From Heterobilharzia americana (taxonomy: Eukaryota; Platyhelminthes; Trematoda; Strigeidida; Schistosomatidae): DNA of 64,000 bases. This document shows positions 12,233-23,469 of the stretch, one piece after another. The translations under genes were made by a program, and so were the position numbers. Every line of letters starts with the position of its first letter. Within the stretch, counting starts at the first letter, position 1. The notes beneath the pieces are model-generated. The model saw only the letters and a program-made list of their open reading frames with translations. It ran no database searches and had not been told where the DNA came from. The stretch covers positions 16,439,755 through 16,503,754 of the forward strand of contig OX104132.1 in NCBI GenBank assembly GCA_944470555.2. The letters are read 5' to 3'.

Positions 12233-12370
12233 ATCGGTGGATAGTATGCATGCATTTCTCACATGTACTCTCACATATGATTTAAAAAAAACAAAATTCG
12301 TATACATGTAACTTTCAGCAATCCTTTACATGTTGTAGACCATGTGCGTACATGGTACATGTACACTGAC
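12233..12370. other. Palindrome spacer
   Basis: The 138 unique bases between the arms are AT-rich, with a run of eight A, and hold short perfect palindromes such as TGCATGCA (about 12247-12254) and GTACATGTAC (12355-12364). The spacer lies midway between two divergent promoters whose TATA boxes are about 550 bases apart, so it may be the middle of a shared regulatory region. Confidence 0.8.
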
Positions 12371-12575
12371 AGACACCATTAGAACTCGTGCACACACAAA
12401 TCAAATATGACTGAAACAAACGGAAGAAAATGTCCTCGAATCACTGTCGAAAAAGGGAGCTACAAGTGCCATCTGATTGACTGACATACTAGTTTACCTA
12501 ACAGTGAATGCATTTCCAAAAGTCATGACACTGAATTCACTCAGACACGAGAGAAGCGACTTGATGAGAAATGAA

Positions 12576-12583
12576 TATAAATA
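12576..12583 (+). promoter_or_regulatory. TATA box, right twin VAL gene
   Basis: TATAAATA, 45 bases upstream of the ATG at 12621. A three-codon reading frame (ATG GGC AGT TGA, 12604-12615) lies between, near the expected transcription start, and is probably not in the mRNA. Confidence 0.7.
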
Positions 12584-12620
12584 CGTGTGGCACAGTGTGT
12601 AATATGGGCAGTTGAAGAGT

Positions 12621-14496
12621 ATGACCATGATACTCATATTGTGTGCAGCTCTCATCTTCGCAGATATTGCTGTGTGTTCATCAGATGACCAATGGATTTT
12701 GGACAACATGCTGTATCTTCACAATATGCATCGGAAATATAGGAATGACTGCAAAAGTAGAGACTACGTGCCAGCAGAGATGAAGCTGAAACCCCTGGTA
12801 AGTTGAATATTCGATTGTAGTATTTATCGTCGATGTGACAATGCATAACCACCAATTGATGTGGAGTGAATGTCTTCATCTTCTCTCTCATCTCATGTGT
12901 TGTGACAGAAATGGGACAAGGATTTGGAAGAGAAGGCTAGGAAGTGGGCGGAACAGTGCCACAACTACACAGGGATTGACGATGCACAGAGTGTTGACAA
13001 AGGGCAATCAGTAGGTCAAAACATCATGGTAGCGGCCGAGGTGTTGGAGTGAGTGATCAAATATGACTATATTTCGTCTAGTGCTGTCACCCGGTGGTCA
13101 AGAGAGGCTCGAAATTATGACCACGAATCCGACAGTTGCAAGACTCAAACGACCTGTGACAGCTACAAGAGGGTAAGTGAACTGTCAAAGTCGTAAAATG
13201 GCCACCAAACACTATTTCTCTCTTCCCACTTCTCATCATCCAACTAATGTCTCCAATACATCTCATGTACTTGCTTCCAGGTCGTCAACGCCAACACTAC
13301 TCATATAGGATGTGCATATCATTACTGTGAGAATTTCCCAACTTGGGAGAAGAATTTGGTGGTGTGTAATTACTCACCGAGGTTAGTAAATCCTACTACT
13401 TGTAACTTTTTTGATGCTAACTTACTGTTTGATAATGCCGAGTTTCATGGTATCATCTGCTATAGTAGTTGAAAATGTGACGGAAATACTCGGGTGAGTT
13501 CCCTGTCATAGTATGTGTAGCAGTCAGTGTTCCCTGAATCTCGGTACCCTAATCTCACTGTGTGGATGACAATTTGAAGGTATCTTAGTGCATTGAGAAC
13601 GTGCCGTATCGGTTTTGAAAGAGTGTTTTGTGCACATGTCATTTACGAAGAGAGATGCAAGTGATTTTCGACTGAACCGGTTGAGATGCTCTCTAGTAGC
13701 ACACTGTTCTCAATGTGAGTGTGAAACTCTTGATGATTGAAGTGAAATGGTGATGCAATGAACAGATTTGTCTCATCGTATAATTCGAGGTTGGCTGCAT
13801 GGAGGTCAGTGTTTTGAACCCTTCATCGTCCATGTATTCCTATCAACCTCACCAATCCTATCTACTTCAGTGAACAGATTTTGTTCAGAGATGGCTTTGC
13901 TCAAGGTTACATCAATATACAGAATCTATGCCTGCATGCTGTATATGTTGGCTTGTGTGTGAAATGTCCTTGATTGTGTTATTTCGCACTGAGCGTGTTG
14001 ATATACTTTGGGATGAAAGCTCTTCTGGTATCTGTGCATTTATTTGCTTTTCTCAGCTTAAATCTGGGCATATCCAGGTTGCAGCAACGAACTGTTTGAA
14101 ATAAACTGAAATTTGCCTACCTCGGAGTATTTCATGTGTACATTCTTCTATTTGAGTGAGCATGTCAACTGTTACCATGCCTTCAAGATTGCTGAATTTT
14201 TCTCATATAGTGTGAGAGTTGTTTGTGGTCGTCATCACTTTCTCCGTGGGATACAGTGACCTCCTGGTAGACTCTGGTAGAGTCACTACAGCACTAAAAA
14301 TTACCCAGTGGAATAGGAGTGAAGAATGCCTGCAGCATTTCATACAGATTTTCAACGTACACATTTATGGAGGCAGATAAAATCCATTCTAACTTATTTC
14401 AATCTTTTCCGTTTCAGTTATGCATCCGGAAGACCGTATGTTGACGGAAGAAATGGTAGATGCAAGAAGGCGCGAAGAAAGTTGAAGGATGTATAA
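12621..14496 (+). CDS. VAL protein (SCP/TAPS family), right palindrome twin
   Basis: Exons are 12621-12797, 12909-13048, 13082-13172, 13281-13381 and 14418-14496, with GT-AG introns in phases 0, 2, 0, 2, giving 195 residues. The signal peptide (residues 1-19), LHNMHR, SVGQN, THIGC, VVCNYSP and PYVDGRNGRC are as in the left twin. It carries Leu27 (TTG) just after the predicted signal cleavage, where the left twin has Ser. I start at the first ATG after the TATA box; the frame also runs six bases further upstream through a TTG, which is not a likely start. The gene is complete with its own TATA box and polyA signal, so both twins could be expressed. The VAL subtype is not assignable here. Confidence 0.88.
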
Positions 14497-14568
14497 GCAT
14501 CTCAACTCCAATGTCTGCAGTCAATATTTATCATCAGGTGCAATTATTTTCACATCTATCCATATACA

Positions 14569-14574
14569 AATAAA
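14569..14574 (+). terminator. PolyA signal, right twin VAL gene
   Basis: AATAAA 73 bases after the TAA at 14494-14496. Confidence 0.65.
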
Positions 14575-15924
14575 TATTCTCATCCTATACTATGGAGTTA
14601 TGTATGGGCTCAAACATTCACAGTTTGCGTGACACTACAATAAATATTTGACATGAGATATTTTTGCAGTGGTGAGGGAATTTCCGTGATCGATTACCCA
14701 GTTTCATATAGAGCATTACAGATGGGTGTGGGAATCCTTCAAATCTGAATGATTCAGTGTATGGAAATAAGGTTATGACTGTAATAATTTGGAAGGTGAT
14801 TCCTGTCAGTCTAGAGAGTTGCTTGCAGGCATTTTCGATACTGTCTCTTCTGTTGAAGTGATGCTAAGATCGTTGAGGGAAATCGAGTCGTATAGGTAGC
14901 ATTCAACATGGTATCGAATGACTGTGAAATCATCTGTTGAGATGCTTTCTACAGTACAGTGGCGTTTCATTTGGTAGGTCTTGAATGAGTAACTGACTAA
15001 AGTAATTGAGGCAGAATTCCATGAGTACAGCGTTAGGTCAGTTGTTGCGAATTGGCAGATGAGTGGTGCAAAATTATTTTGAAATCTCCGCAGTCATATG
15101 GTTGACGCTCGGTCGCACTTGGATGACCAATTGATGGTCTCTATAATGCACATCGTAACGATGTTGACTGAGGATAGCATCAATATTGGTTGTAAGAGTT
15201 TCTGTATATGAATCGTGGTGACCAATTAATCGCAGGGTAAATTTATGGAGATCGGAATTCATATGAAGTCAGGCTGAGAGGAGGCATTGGGTTGAGATGT
15301 ATTGGAGCGAATATTCTGGCATTGCTAGGTGAGAATTCGGGGAAGAATTCGGAGGTGAAGTAAGTGCTGACGAAGTCACCTGGATATCATCAAATATTAG
15401 CGGATATCATACGCCTTTCTCTCAATTACGCATTCATCACAGGTCAAGACTTCCCATCACATCAACGAGAAATCCGTCTTGAATCAAATCGATATGGTCC
15501 TCCGGATAGTGATTTATTTGTTGGTTACTGGGTTACGATGTGCTTGATTTGAAAGTAGATTCTGCCACGCATTGTTATCAGCTGGAGAAACACTGATGAA
15601 TCAGATGTTACCACACTGTTGTTCCACATTAATTTTGCACTTTTCCAAAATGATTGACGAATGTTCATGACGTAATATTTTGGGGTGTATAAACGAGATT
15701 AGTTGGTTCAATAGTGTAATATCTAGAGCAGCTGATTATCGATAGCCTATTGAAAATGCGAATCAATGTGATGGAATTGTGCATGATATGTTTCACCTGG
15801 ACTGGAATTTCTTTTGTTGTCCATTGCATATTCCTTAAAAGACCAGTTAGTGTAGCATAAGATTATTGTCTCTCCTGTAACCAGTTGTAACCTATTCAGA
15901 AGTTAAATATTACCACTGTGATGA

Positions 15925-17141
15925 CGGGAAAAGACTTCCTGGTATCAGCCTGCTTTTGTTGACTTCGATGTTTTTGATTCCTCGGCTCCTGCACTCTCCA
16001 TCCCTCTTCTACCTATCAGACGGCTCGCTTGTTTTAATATTATGTCTGCTGGTAAGTATGCGTTGAACAGTATGATGGAAGTGGTTTTCTTTTCTTGTGG
16101 TTGTCTTGTATTTCAATTGATAGCCATTGCTTTCAGACTATCCTATATTTTGTTCACTTCCCTCCGTGCGTTCTCAACACAACCTTTTTTCTCAGGCTGG
16201 TCTGTCTCGTTGGATAATCTGGGTTGTATAGATACAATTGAGGACTTTGTTGGTGCGTCACTCGGAGTGGGAGCTAGTTTCTTCCTATCTCTACAGTTGG
16301 CACTTTTGGACACTTGTTAACCCCAACCCAGTTTCCTAGGGAAGATTGTTGGAGCTGGTGCTTTGTAACATGTTTGGCTGTACCAGATTTTCCAGTTTGC
16401 CGGTAGTGATAGCAGGTGATTTCCGACACTCTGGACACATATACTGCATCCATTTACATGGGTTCTTGCTCATAAAACTGACCTCGCATTGTGACACTTA
16501 CAGTGTACCCATCTAAGACGGATATTGCAAGCAAAGGCTTTTTGCGCCTCTGACACGGATTCTTTGCAAACCTTACAGTCGTCAGAGGCTTGCTGTTTGT
16601 TGACGACTGAGTAGTTTGCCTTCTGCAAGGTGAGGTCAAGCGTAGCGTCTGTCGGTATATTCGTTAGTTAACATGCGCGTCTTCCCCGCGCTTTATCTTT
16701 TACCAACGGTATGTTTAGGGAGGTGTTACTGTCACCCCGACCACATGAGTTTACCGGTTTCCATAAATGCTGTATCTGGTGTGACAGTGCAACGGGAATC
16801 CAAGACGGCAGGGGTATCGCTGCGCTCATCGTTTCTGCACAAACTGGATTCTGTCCACCTGCAGACCTCGTTATGCGATTTAGAGCTTGCGACCATTTTT
16901 GTACCATCATAATTAAGTGGCTTACTATGCAAATAATATGAATGAAAAGGAGGATAAAATTTAAAGTAGATAGCTTACCAACAGGAACTTGGTACTCTGT
17001 TTCTTTCACTTTATCAACAACTTTAACCGGATACTCCAAGTGCGTATAAATGGACAAAGAAGAATATTTCTTCCTGAATAACCGCCGAAAAGGGCCAAAA
17101 ACTATAGCAGTTGAGAGGCCTTGACGAATAAAAATCACCAA
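15925..17141 (-). mobile_element. LINE ORF1 fragment with PHD-like finger and coiled coil
   Basis: On the minus strand, 16580-16425 encodes CKVC, an internal Cys, RWVHCKCHNARSVL, then in a shifted frame NPCKWMQYMCPEC. Together these give the Cys/His order of a PHD finger broken by one frame change. Downstream, ENARREVNKI and DSLKAMAIN look like a coiled coil, and the reading continues towards 15925, where the palindrome begins. PHD-plus-coiled-coil ORF1 proteins are known in some CR1-type LINEs, so I infer a LINE 5' fragment. A host PHD protein pseudogene is the alternative. The plus-strand frame at 16042-16320 is antisense to this. Confidence 0.5.
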
Positions 17142-19647
17142 CAGGAAGTACTTCCGAGTTGAGAAGATAACTATAGCTGGGTTGTTGTAAGTGGAAATTC
17201 TTGCGTCCAGTTGATTAACGGAACTGCGTTCACTGTTGCAATATGGTTGACAGCTGTTTTTCGATTATAAACTCAAAGTGAGACATGTTCGCAAACAAGC
17301 GTCTCCAGTACTTCACTTCGTTTGACTTCGTCTGATAGAAGACAATTAACAGTCAGTATACATTCTTGATAATGCTGTGTGTGCAAAACTCCATTACCAC
17401 TGGATAATGGTCTTTGAAATGTTTATTTCTTTTTATCGCAACAACTATTTCTGATGGCTCACATCTGTATTGCTGAATAAGGTCACACCACGAGTGGGCA
17501 ATGAGTGAAGTTATATACTCACTTGGATTATATGGTTATGCTAACACTTACTGTTACCTGAAATCGACTGAGTTTTTGTCGGCCGGTGATGCTATATATG
17601 TGTGAACTAATGTTAAAATAAACGTTTATCTGACGATACACGGAACTACACCTTGAGGTTAGGCATCTCGGTCACATGTAATGCAAACGTCGAATATTTT
17701 GCGATTTTGGTGCCACTTTATTGTGAAAAAAGAATGGTGAGTGGAATCGACCGAAACTCATAAACAATCTATGTGTACTGTGAAGTGATATTTTTCTGTT
17801 CTTTTCATAACCTGCAGTCACTTTTGATATCATGATAAACTTTGATCCGATACCTTCTGTATCATTCAGGACAGCTAAACTAATGGAGATTTCTCCACCA
17901 TTACCAATTTGATGATGCCTATAAACTGACTTCTCTTATGTTAAACTATCAATCTGAAAATAAAATTTTCATTCTTATATTATTATAGTAGAAGAGGCGG
18001 GTAGGGGAAAAAACTAGGTTGCATATTTGTGCTCCCAGGTATGTAGTAATTTTGAGACCAACGATGGCTCATCTGTGAGTTGTACGTTGTGTACAGTCCA
18101 CTATTGGTATTTTGTTACGTTCAGAATCCTCTGCTGCAGACCAGTATCGACGCATTGTGTTATTATGCCCATTGTCCCTAGGATTTGGATTTTGGGTTAT
18201 TTGTGAAGGGGAATTTCATCCGATCATTCCTTAGGTAAGCATTTCTGCTACCCGGTCCATATAGAATGTGGTTAGTAGAGACAGCCCCTTTTGGGGCCGT
18301 TTTGTTTTTATTCGCAGTACCATTTTCATGTAGCACAACAGACGTTCTTCAGTTTCTGTTCTGGGCGTTGAACTTGAACTGTGGCCTATCACCAACTTCA
18401 TTGAAGGCTTTCAACTTGATTTGGCAGGTTTCTTGCACCAGATAGTGAGTGGTCTGAACCTATATCTGCCCTCCTTCATGGTTACCTCTAGGAAACTACT
18501 GAGTGCCGAATGTCACCACACTCCTTCGGCACAGTGGCATCGCCACTTTGTGCGCATTTCGCGATGACGAAGACTGCACAAGGAAGAATAATACTATTAG
18601 GAATAAGAAATATTTTATTCCCGTATTAGTAATTTTAAATGAGAGAAGCCAGTTTACAGGCATCATCACATTGATATATGTTGAAAAATCTGCGAGATCT
18701 TATGAGTCCTGAATGGTACAGAAGGGAGGTCATTAAATTCGATTAAAAACATCAGAAGATTCCGCAAGTTATGAAATGTGCAAGAAAATATCACTTTTCA
18801 GCATATATTGGGTGCTAAAGCTCAGATCGTTTTCAGCCATACTTCTTTCTTACTATTGGCAGCACCAAGGTAGCGCAAAATTCCAAATTCCCATTGTAAG
18901 CAGTCAACATGTTTGACTCGTCTTCGTAATGCCACGTTGGGCTAGATAACCGTCTATTTTACTGTAGATTCTTATACTTATGGCTTCGAAGACCGAAAGA
19001 ACCCACAGTGACGATTTCGAGAATCCATAAGTTTCCACATAATCATGTAATCCAAGTGAATACCTATTTAAGTGTTACCGTTCACAGCAATATAGATTTA
19101 CGCCATCAGAATTAGATATTGTGGTGCAAAGGGATAAACATTTGAGGAACTCCAGACCGATGGTAATGGATTTTTCATACTGTTCACGCTGATGTTTACA
19201 GTATTATGAAGGAGGTATATTCACCTTTAGATGAACCACTAGAGAAATCTGTTGCATAGCATTACGGTGAATATCTTTCTTTTAGAGTCAGTAGGTGAGT
19301 TGACCTCTTGAACTTTACTGTCTGTCCAGGTTTTTGCCACCGTTGTTTGAGCAATTCAAGGACTGATAAATGTTCATGTGGTGAAAGAGTCAAATGAGTG
19401 AATAGGATTGGCGATTCTTACTTACTGGCTGGTAATTTTCGTGGGAGCACTGTTTCATTGCTTCGAAAAACGATGGGATGTTGAGAGTTGGTAGCATATA
19501 TTCCTCATATGGGTATTGTTGTCATCATCGAAAGTTATCTTGATGACGTGGCTCTTCGAAGTCTTGACGTAAATGCCTTGTTTTTTCGCGTTTGGATTTC
19601 CGGATAATTCGGTAAGTTTTCCTCGCAGTCCATTTTCTCCATAACCT
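17142..19647. other. Intergenic stretch with a dispersed repeat
   Basis: No convincing gene. The part about 18630-19080 resembles 31840-32310 (shared GAATGGTACAGAAGGGAGG and surrounding blocks), so it includes a dispersed repeat of unknown family. The LTR element inserted at its right end. Confidence 0.5.
18630..19080 (+). repeat. Dispersed repeat, copy 1
   Basis: Collinear similarity to 31840-32310, with blocks such as GAATGGTACAGAAGGGAGG, AAGTTATGAAA and AAAATATCACTTT. I judge roughly three quarters of bases identical by eye. No coding potential seen. Confidence 0.6.
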
Positions 19648-20076
19648 TGTAGTGCACCTTCCTGGCACCAAAATATAACTAGGGCTAAAATAAATAGTTT
19701 AAATTAACTAAATAAATCTCTAGCTTGCCTCCGGATGCTTAGGGTGTTTTAAGTTTTGTTTTAACGAGCATGCATCCGAGCAGGCTTGGACGCCATTTTT
19801 GCGCTCCATTGTGCTGATCACCACGCACGTACTCCGAGTCCCTAGTTCAGCCTTACAAGCCAGATAAGTTGATTAAACTTTTCCCTCATTCATTATTATT
19901 ACATTTACTTTAAAAATACATAGCTCCTTTAAATACATTGCGTATCAGTTCTTTTGATTTGTGTTTTGTTATCAGTACTTACACGTTAGGTAAAGTACTG
20001 GTTAAGCAGGTACTAGAGCACATCAAATTAAGTAGGGTTGATCAAACGTTACGGAATTGTAACACGCATCCCTACA
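19648..20076 (+). repeat. 5' LTR
   Basis: TGTAGTGCACC...CATCCCTACA, 429 bases, ends defined by comparison with 24865-25295. Confidence 0.92.
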
Positions 20077-20079
20077 AAT

Positions 20080-20096
20080 TGGTGAGCCCGAGTATC
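20080..20096 (+). other. Candidate primer-binding site
   Basis: TGGTGAGCCCG starts three bases after the 5' LTR and begins with the TGG expected to pair with a tRNA 3' CCA. The tRNA was not identified. Confidence 0.55.
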
Positions 20097-20261
20097 ACTT
20101 CTTACTTTGTCTAGTACCTTTGTTCTCTTGCGTTGATTTGTCTGGCCTATTTTGTTTTTGGCACGGTCTAGCGTTTTTTTTATTATTGCACTCCTCATTG
20201 GTTATTTTTGCATTGTAATTTTTTTTATTATCACTATCGTGCCTCGTTAATTCCCTGATCA

Positions 20262-21100
20262 ATGGCGGATAACGACTCGACTGCGCAGATGGCCGTAACC
20301 CTCCAGCTTCCCACCTTCTGGGCCCACAGACCATCTGCATGGTTCTCCCATGTGGAAGCTCAGTTTGCCTTGAGACACATTCAATCACAAGAAACTAAGT
20401 CCAACTTAGTCATCGTCAGCTTACCGGAAAATGTGATTGAAGACGTCTCAGATGTGCTAGATGACCCAGCACCGAATCTTTACGATCGCCTCAAAACCGC
20501 CCTCATCAAACGTGTTGCACTTACTGACCAGCAGAAAGTGCAAGAACTTTTCAGGGATGTGCATCTGGGTGATCGCAAGCCGACGCAACTGCTTCGTCAG
20601 ATGAAGCAGCTGATTGCTGACTTCAACATTGATGAAGCATTTCTCAAGCAACTGTGGTTACAGAGGTTACCACAGTCGGTTCAAGGGATCCTCGCACCCT
20701 TCCATAAGTGTCCCTTAATAGAGCTGGCGGAAGCGGCTGACAGAGCTGTGGATGCTACGAAACCCAACACTAGTATCTCAGCTGCACTGTCTACTGCCAC
20801 GGATTCGTCCAAAACCCACATCCTCCCTCGGCTGGTGAGCCAACAAGTTTCGATGTTATAGCTCACATCTCGAAATTGTATGAGGAGTTGTGCAGCATCA
20901 GGAACGAAATGCGGTCTGGTAGTGCTTCCAACGGTCGCACGTCTCGCTCGCGCAACAGGTCTGCCTCCCGTACGGTAGCAGACGTTCCAAATCGCGACAA
21001 TCCCAACCCAGGTTGTGCTGGTACCATAAACGTTATGGTGCCAATGCCAAAAGGTGCACTCGACCTTGCACCTTCGAGGCTAACCAGGCGGGAAACGTGT
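20262..21100 (+). pseudogene. gag of the LTR element, frameshifted
   Basis: The first frame (20262-20861) opens MADNDSTAQM and contains the capsid-like stretch FWAHRPSAWFSHVEAQF typical of trematode Gypsy gag. The reading then moves to a second frame near 20835 (HISKLYEELCSIRNEM), through an Arg/Ser-rich segment. Near 21015 it moves to a third frame with a Cys/His-rich nucleocapsid motif CWYHKRYGANAKRC..PC. Single-base changes account for each shift. The product would package the element's RNA in virus-like particles; this copy cannot make it intact. Confidence 0.8.
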
Positions 21101-21593
21101 GAGCCAGCACGTGACGGCGACTAACGTCGCTGGCGAGCCACTTCCATGTCGCCTCTTCTTCGTCACTGATCGACATTCTGGGATACGCTTCCTAGTTGAC
21201 ACTGGGGCAGAAGCTAGCGTCATCCCACCTACGAAGGAAGAGCGTCTGCGGCCAATGTCTCTGCAACTTCGTGCCGCCAACGGTTCGCCCATCACAACCT
21301 ATGGTCGGAGATTCCTCGATCTCAACCTTGGATTGCGTCGTCCCTTTCGTTGGGTTTTCATAGTGGCAGATGTGACCACCGGCATTATTGGTATGGATCT
21401 CTTGCAGCACTATCAGCTGCTGGTAGATGCTGGCAAGCATAAGTTGATAGATTCTACCACAACACTCTCTGTTTCCGGTATAGTCACAAAGACGCCGCCC
21501 CTCAGTCCCGTGTACTGCACGACGGACGCTTCTAGTCCCTACGGATGTCCTTTCCGGATGTCTTTAAGCCAAGTCGTTGTGTCCCTTGTGTGA
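21099..21593 (+). pseudogene. Retroviral-type aspartic protease domain of the LTR element
   Basis: The reading frame has the catalytic motif FLVDTGAEASVIPP (about residues 31-44) and IIGMDLLQHY further on, as expected of a Gypsy protease. It normally lies in a gag-pol polyprotein, but here its frame is out of step with the upstream zinc-knuckle frame. After about 21545 the pol reading continues in another frame, so this end is a frameshift rather than a true C-terminus. Confidence 0.85.
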
Positions 21594-22342
21594 CTTCGAA
21601 CGTTTCTCATCACATAACGACGACTGGCCCGCCAGTGTTTGCGAAACCACGGCGATTATCCCCGGAGAAACTGCGTGCTGTAAAAGCCGAGTTCGAACAC
21701 ATGCTTGAAATGGGAATAATCAGACCATCCAACAGTCCATGGTCTTCACCCTTGCATGTGGTACCCAAGAACAATGGCATGGACTGGAGGCCTTGTGGTG
21801 ACTACCGAAGGCTCAACGCTAAAACGATTCCAGATCGTTACCCAGTCCCTCACATTCACGACTTGACTGCATCTTTAAAAGGCTCGGTTATCTTCAGTAA
21901 GCTTGACTTGACGCGTGCATATCATCAGATCCCGGTTCATCCTGATGATGTTCCCAAGACAGCCGTCATTACACCGTTTGGTCTTTTTGAGTTCCTCCGT
22001 ATGCCTTTTGGTCTTCGCAATGCAGCACAAACCTTCCAACGTTTTATTCACGATGTTTTACGTGGACTCGATTTCGCCTATGCCTACCTAGACGATATAC
22101 TAATCGCTAGTCCAGACGAAGACACTCATTTTAACCACTTGAAACAGGTTTTCGCCAGACTGTCAGAGCATTCGATGACAGTCAACCTGGCCAAATGCCA
22201 GATTGGCGTTCGTTCACTAAAATTTTTGGGACACGTTATCGACGAGCAAGGCATTCGCCCACTACCTGAAAAGGTACAGGCGATCCAAGACTTCCCAGTC
22301 CCAGGTCACTTAAAGCTCTGCGTGTGTTTCTGGGTATGGTGA
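21545..22342 (+). pseudogene. Reverse transcriptase domain of the LTR element
   Basis: A Ty3/Gypsy reverse transcriptase with [52 protein letters not shown] and the active site [11 protein letters not shown]. The thumb segment [16 protein letters not shown] follows. A one-base deletion near 22315 throws the frame off just before [10 protein letters not shown], which continues in the next segment. The motifs needed for polymerisation are intact, but the polyprotein is not. Confidence 0.92.
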
Positions 22343-23469
22343 GCTATTATCGTCGCTTCGTTCCCCAATGTGCGCACATTTTGACTGCACTGACCGACCT
22401 GCTGAAAAGTAAATGTAAAACTTTCAGCTTGACTCCGGAGGCACTAGAAGCATTTCGCAAGATCAAAACCGCAATAGCAGACGCCACGATGCTGGTGCAT
22501 CAAGACGTAAACCTACCTCTTAGCATTGCGGTTGACGCCTCTAACACGGCCATTGGAGCTGTGTTGCAACAACTTTCGGATCACACTTGGATCCCAGTTG
22601 CATTCTTCTCCCGGAAGTTATCCACCTGCGAAATGCGGTACAGCACTTTCGGCAGGGAACTGCTCGCCATATATGCCTCAGTGAAACATTTTCGTCATTT
22701 TGTGGAAGGTCGTGACTTCATCATCTTTACCGACCATAAACCTCTGACGTATGCCTTACACACCACTACTGACAGATATTCACCGCGTGAATTACGTCAC
22801 CTAGATTATATTTCGCAATTCACGTCGGACATCCGTCATATTTCTGGTGCGAATAACCCTGTCGCGGACGCACTGTCTCGCGTTTGCACCACTACTTTGC
22901 CTCGAGCAGTCGACTTACGGAAGATTGCCGAACTTCAGGATTCAGACGAGGAGATTGAAAAACTTCAACACTCATCCTCTCTGAAGATACAGCGTTTACC
23001 GCTCCTGAACAGTGAAGTGTCAATATTGTGCGACACCTCCACAGGCACACCCAGACCGGTTGTTCCTTTACCCTTGCGTAAGCATGTTTTTGATGCTTTG
23101 CACAATCTTTCACATCCTGGCATCCGCGCCACTGACAAACTCATATCTGCTAGGTTTGTTTGGCCTGGTATTAACCGTGATGTTCGAAACTGGACACGGT
23201 CATGTATTCAGTGCCAACGTTCCAAGGTGAATCGTCACAACATCCCACCACTTGGAACTTTCGCCAAACCGGACTCACGATTCGCTCATGTCCACTTAGA
23301 CATTGTCGGCCCACTTCCACCCTCCAATGGATATAGTTACCTACTGACATGTGTCGATAGGTTTACTCGCTGGCCGTTAGCCATCCCATTGTCTAACATT
23401 ACTGCCGAAACAGTAAGTCGGGTTTCGTCGAAGGATGGGTTTCACAGTTTGGATGCCCTTCCACCGTGA
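22324..23469 (+). pseudogene. RNase H and integrase N-terminus of the LTR element
   Basis: This continues the connection domain ([12 protein letters not shown]), then RNase H (AVDASNTAIGAVLQQ, FGRELLAIY, FTDHKPLTYAL). The integrase zinc finger follows (LSHPGIRATDKL...CIQCQRSK), then the first part of the catalytic core (VHLDIVGPLPPS, TCVDRFTRWPLAIP). The frame breaks near 23415; the correct continuation, GFVEGWVSQFGCPSTVTTDRG, is in the frame of the next segment. The end at 23469 is therefore not a genuine terminus. Confidence 0.9.

Larger units (their letters stand above)
12371..15924 (-). repeat. Right arm of 3.55-kb palindrome
   Basis: Reverse complement of 8679-12232 with only two differences noticed. 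It holds the right twin VAL gene on the plus strand. Identity ends at 15924, where LINE-like ORF1 sequence begins directly. Confidence 0.95.

Noticed and set aside
12604..12615. Three-codon upstream frame before the right VAL ATG
   Set aside because: It lies about 30 bases after the TATA box, at or before the expected transcription start, so it is unlikely to be in the mRNA.
16042..16320. 92-codon plus-strand frame resembling a membrane protein
   Set aside because: It lies opposite the coiled-coil part of the LINE ORF1 fragment; the hydrophobic look comes from reading the complement.
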